Below, piece after piece: positions 62,040 through 64,000 of a stretch of DNA of 64,000 bases. The notes beneath the pieces were generated by a model. It searched no databases and was not told where the DNA came from. It worked only from the letters and a program-made list of their open reading frames with translations. Where the stretch lies: assembly GCF_003966155.1 (NCBI RefSeq), contig NZ_RXNS01000019.1:25175-89174 (forward strand), in the 5' to 3' direction. The stretch comes from Halomonas nitroreducens (GTDB lineage: Bacteria > Pseudomonadota > Gammaproteobacteria > Pseudomonadales > Halomonadaceae). Every line of letters starts with the position of its first letter. Within the stretch, counting starts at the first letter, position 1. A program made the translations under genes and the position numbers.

Positions 62040-63263
62040 TCAGACATAGAAATCAAGCTCTTCCTGATGCTTGAGAAGATCGCGCAGGCGATGCGGGTCG
62101 TCGCCCTTGAAGTACACCAGGCCCCAGTGGGTGCCGAAGGCGGTGCGCTTGGTGACCGTCTCTTCCATGGGCGAGGCCAGCTCGTGGGACTCGAAGTAGG
62201 GGTCCTCCTCGACCTCCTCGGGAATCTCCAGGCGGCTGACCACCCGCCGGCGCGGGTAGACCCCGAAGCAGCCGGCAAAGCCGTCGGCATCGACCACTTC
62301 CTTCGGGAAGAAGGCCTTGACATCGTCCACGGTGGTCTTGGGATCGAAGACCAGCATGCTGGCCTGGTAGGCATTGAAACCGTAGACCCGTTCCAGCAGC
62401 TCGAAGACCTTGAACCCGGGCGGCCGATAGGCGACCTCGCCGAAGTACATCTCGCCGTCGCTGGTGACGAAGTACTCGGGATGGATCAGGCCGAACTCGA
62501 TGTCGAAGGTCTTGATCAGCTTCTCGATCTGGGCCGTGATCTGGGGACGGTACTTCTCCAGTTCCGGCGAGGCGGGAACGAACACCGAGTAGCCCAGGGT
62601 CACGTACTCGGAGATGTTGAGAAAGGCGATCTTGCCGTTGTGGATCCACGCCTCCACCGCGAACTCCCAGCCGTCCAGGTGAGACTCCATCAGCACCGGG
62701 AATTCCTCCTCGGGGATGGTATCGACCTCGTCGGGGGTGCGAATCACCCGGTGGCCGAGGCAGCCGGCCTTGTCGAAGGCCTTGAGATGGATGGGGTCGT
62801 TGGGGTCGCCATCCAGCTTGAGCAGTGTCTGGTTGACCCGCTTGAGGAAACGGATGACGTCTTCCTTGTCGTGGGCCTCCTCGAAGATGCCGACGCGGAT
62901 CCCGCCCAGCTGGGCGCGGCGCTTCATCAGGGCCTTGTCGCGCAGCAGCAGCGACTGCCCGTAGAGGCGGGGATTGTCGAGCAGCACCGAGTTGATCGCG
63001 CCGGCCCATTCCACGGTTTCCTCGAACAGCGGAATCGCCACGTTGACGCCCATCTCCTTGAGGGTCTCGGCAATCTCCATGGAGCGGTCGTTGAGGCGCT
63101 CGAAGTTCCAGGAGACATAGGGGATGTCGTGCTGCTTGCAGTAGTCTTCCGCCCAGTCGGGCGCCACCACGACATAGCGTCGATCGAAGTTCTCGGCGGC
63201 TTCGATGGCATTCAGGCTCCAGCCAAGCAGGGCGATATAGCCCTTGTTGGGATCCTTTTTCAT
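62040..63263 (-). CDS. ATP-grasp ligase, unknown substrate
   Basis: ATP-grasp enzymes activate a carboxylate by phosphorylation and attach an amine or thiol. The 407-residue protein has a pre-ATP-grasp fold (YIALLGWSLNAIEAAENFDR), the nucleotide-binding Lys in GQSLLLRDKALMKRRAQLGG, the loop LKAFDKAGCLGHRVIRT, the Glu motif VLMESHLDGWEFAVEAWIHN, and the Mg2+ site HPEYFVTSDGEMYFGEVAYR, where E-V-A-Y-R replaces the more usual E-I-N-P-R. AGGAGG precedes the ATG at 63263. Paired with the Cys-peptidase-like gene downstream. Long sequence and unusual last motif mark a separate subfamily. Confidence 0.75.
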   Translation of the reverse strand: MKKDPNKGYIALLGWSLNAIEAAENFDRRYVVVAPDWAEDYCKQHDIPYVSWNFERLNDRSMEIAETLKEMGVNVAIPLFEETVEWAGAINSVLLDNPRLYGQSLLLRDKALMKRRAQLGGIRVGIFEEAHDKEDVIRFLKRVNQTLLKLDGDPNDPIHLKAFDKAGCLGHRVIRTPDEVDTIPEEEFPVLMESHLDGWEFAVEAWIHNGKIAFLNISEYVTLGYSVFVPASPELEKYRPQITAQIEKLIKTFDIEFGLIHPEYFVTSDGEMYFGEVAYRPPGFKVFELLERVYGFNAYQASMLVFDPKTTVDDVKAFFPKEVVDADGFAGCFGVYPRRRVVSRLEIPEEVEEDPYFESHELASPMEETVTKRTAFGTHWGLVYFKGDDPHRLRDLLKHQEELDFYV

Positions 63264-63292
63264 GGTGTGCCTCCTGTTCGGAAATGTGGAAA

Positions 63293-63321
63293 GCTTCCCG
63301 CTACCGTCCGGGGTGGGAAGC
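63293..63321 (-). other. stem-loop in the 5' leader of the ATP-grasp gene
   Basis: GCTTCCC (63293-63299) pairs with GGGAAGC (63315-63321) around a 15-base loop, 30 bases before the ATG. It may influence translation; low confidence. Confidence 0.3.
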
Positions 63322-63403
63322 ATGAACCATCTCTCACCTTACATCAGAGGGACGGTCCTCACATCCTTGGTCAACGCGGCGAGGGCGCCCTGGCAATCGT
63401 GCC

Positions 63404-63432
63404 TTGCTCGGGGCACGCCTCCTTGGTATAGT
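63404..63432 (+). promoter_or_regulatory. sigma-70-type promoter of ffs
   Basis: TTGCTC (63404-63409), a 17-base spacer and TATAGT (63427-63432). The predicted start is about 55 bases upstream of the mature SRP RNA, so a 5' precursor would be trimmed. Confidence 0.6.
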
Positions 63433-63492
63433 GCTCGGCGTTCGACAAGTGCTTGATCCAACGTCGACTTCGGCGCACTCTGCGCCCGCTGT

Positions 63493-63602
63493 GGTGGCCC
63501 CGTCGGTCCTCCCGCAACGCTAAACCGCAAACCCCGCCAGGCCCGGAAGGGAGCAACGGTAGTGGTGGACGCGTGTGCCGGGATGTGGCTGTCGGGGCTG
63601 CC
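63493..63602 (+). ncRNA. ffs: signal recognition particle RNA, bacterial small (4.5S) type
   Basis: The RNA pairs with Ffh to target membrane proteins. The sequence contains the conserved blocks CTCCCGCAACGCTA, the GGAAGG-AGCA apical loop (CCGGAAGGGAGCAACGG) and GACGCGTGTGCCGGGATGT. The ends GGTGGCCCCG and CGGGGCTGCC close the terminal stem. A T-run (TTGTTTTT) follows at 63611-63619 as terminator. It is the attachment site of the element behind it. Confidence 0.93.
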
Positions 63603-63641
63603 TCCAACCTATTGTTTTTAAAAGAGTTTTCCTGAAGCTGG

Positions 63642-63666
63642 CCTCCCAATTGGACAAAATGGGAGG
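63642..63666 (+). other. inverted repeat covering the ribosome site of the integrase
   Basis: CCTCCCA (63642-63648) pairs with TGGGAGG (63660-63666). The 3' arm contains the GGGAGG ribosome site of the integrase start at 63676, so the hairpin would restrict translation. Confidence 0.4.
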
Positions 63667-63675
63667 ACAAAAATC

Positions 63676-63897
63676 GTGGGAACCTCTGGCAAATCTCCCG
63701 CCTATCTTCACCGATCCCCCCACGGGGTTTGGTATTTTCGCATCGTCGTTCCTCCTGACGCGCAGCAGCGTGTTGGTCAAAAAGTGATCAAGCGATCTCT
63801 GCGAACGCGCTCCAAGCGAGAAGCGGTGCTCAAAGCAGCGTCGTTGCTACTAGAGGTGTCAGCAGCCATTGGGCGCAGTCCCTATCTGTCAGCGTAG
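63676..63897 (+). pseudogene. tyrosine-recombinase integrase, N-terminal fragment
   Basis: From GTG at 63676 (GGGAGG nine bases upstream) 73 codons read SPAYLHRSPHGVWYFRIVVP, then VIKRSLRTRSKREAVLKAA. This is the DUF6538-type N-terminal arm-binding domain of phage/island integrases (YLxRxxGxWYFRxxVP). A complete enzyme is about 400 residues; it stops at TAG right where an insertion-sequence end begins (SPYLSA). It lies directly behind ffs, a common attachment site. Confidence 0.7.
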
Positions 63898-63929
63898 TTG
63901 TCACCTAAACGGATTGAGAGGTGATCAAC

Positions 63930-64000
63930 ATGCGTTACCCCGCAGAGCGGAAGGAAGCCATCCTTCAGAAGATGGCACCTCCGATGAGCCTGACCATCCC
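63930..64000 (+). mobile_element. insertion-sequence transposase, 5' end only
   Basis: ATG at 63930 opens MRYPAERKEAILQKMAPP and runs off the window. This is the typical start of IS3-family-type OrfA transposases with a helix-turn-helix that I recognise from similar elements. The left end of the element probably lies around 63890 (TGTCAGCGTAGTTGTC), inside the integrase reading. Family assignment is tentative. Confidence 0.55.

Overview
The window looks like a chromosome segment of a halophilic gammaproteobacterium of the Halomonadaceae (Halomonas-like). This rests on GC-rich coding sequence with acidic proteins, a short 4.5S-type SRP RNA, and a gene set that I recognise from that family (DUF3141, CHAD/ParA, yqjDEK, pldA, a large MscK, ATP-grasp gene). 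The species call is inference; no rRNA or marker gene is present.

Region 1 (1-1300) is scarred. A 3'-truncated lgt runs straight into an L,D-transpeptidase gene that has lost its start and carries a frameshift. Region 2 (1300-28300) is a metal-resistance and envelope island, almost all on the minus strand. It holds a CcdA-like thiol transporter, a ferritin-like protein, a truncated CDF exporter, a YVTN beta-propeller next to a monohaem cytochrome, an HlyD/double-ATPase/two-permease ABC exporter, an MFS symporter and a block of copA (P-type ATPase), HMA-like protein, DUF2933, isoprenylcysteine-methyltransferase-like protein and DUF3141. It continues with an EB_dh haem protein/DUF2231 pair behind an FNR box, a secreted PPC-like protein, a pcoA-pcoB operon, a cupredoxin-copR-copS operon and a DUF411 operon. 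Several paralogue remnants show that copper modules were duplicated and then decayed. A tandem direct repeat, GCTGAA-N5-GCTGAA, lies 45-51 bp upstream of three start codons here, and of a fourth short ORF, and is the best candidate for the CopR operator.

Region 3 (28500-35200) has SRAP/YedK, a small zinc-ribbon protein, a SpoIIAA-like protein, a VOC protein and an RND pump with its adaptor. Region 4 (35300-48010) is a complete Flp/Tad pilus operon (flp, tadV, an extra AAA ATPase, rcpC, rcpA, a lipoprotein, tadZABCDE and tadG) that ends in a strong terminator. A convergent AraC-type regulator follows it.

Region 5 (49300-63300) is housekeeping-like: HI0933-family flavoprotein, DUF4396, CHAD, ParA, yqjDEK, pldA, mscK and tlyA. 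It ends in a two-gene unit, an ATP-grasp ligase plus a 678-residue protein with a papain-like Cys/His/Asn arrangement, which I consider the best candidate for an undescribed activity. Region 6 (63400-64000) is the SRP RNA gene ffs with an integrase fragment directly behind it, cut short by the start of an insertion-sequence transposase. This marks the left edge of an integrated element.
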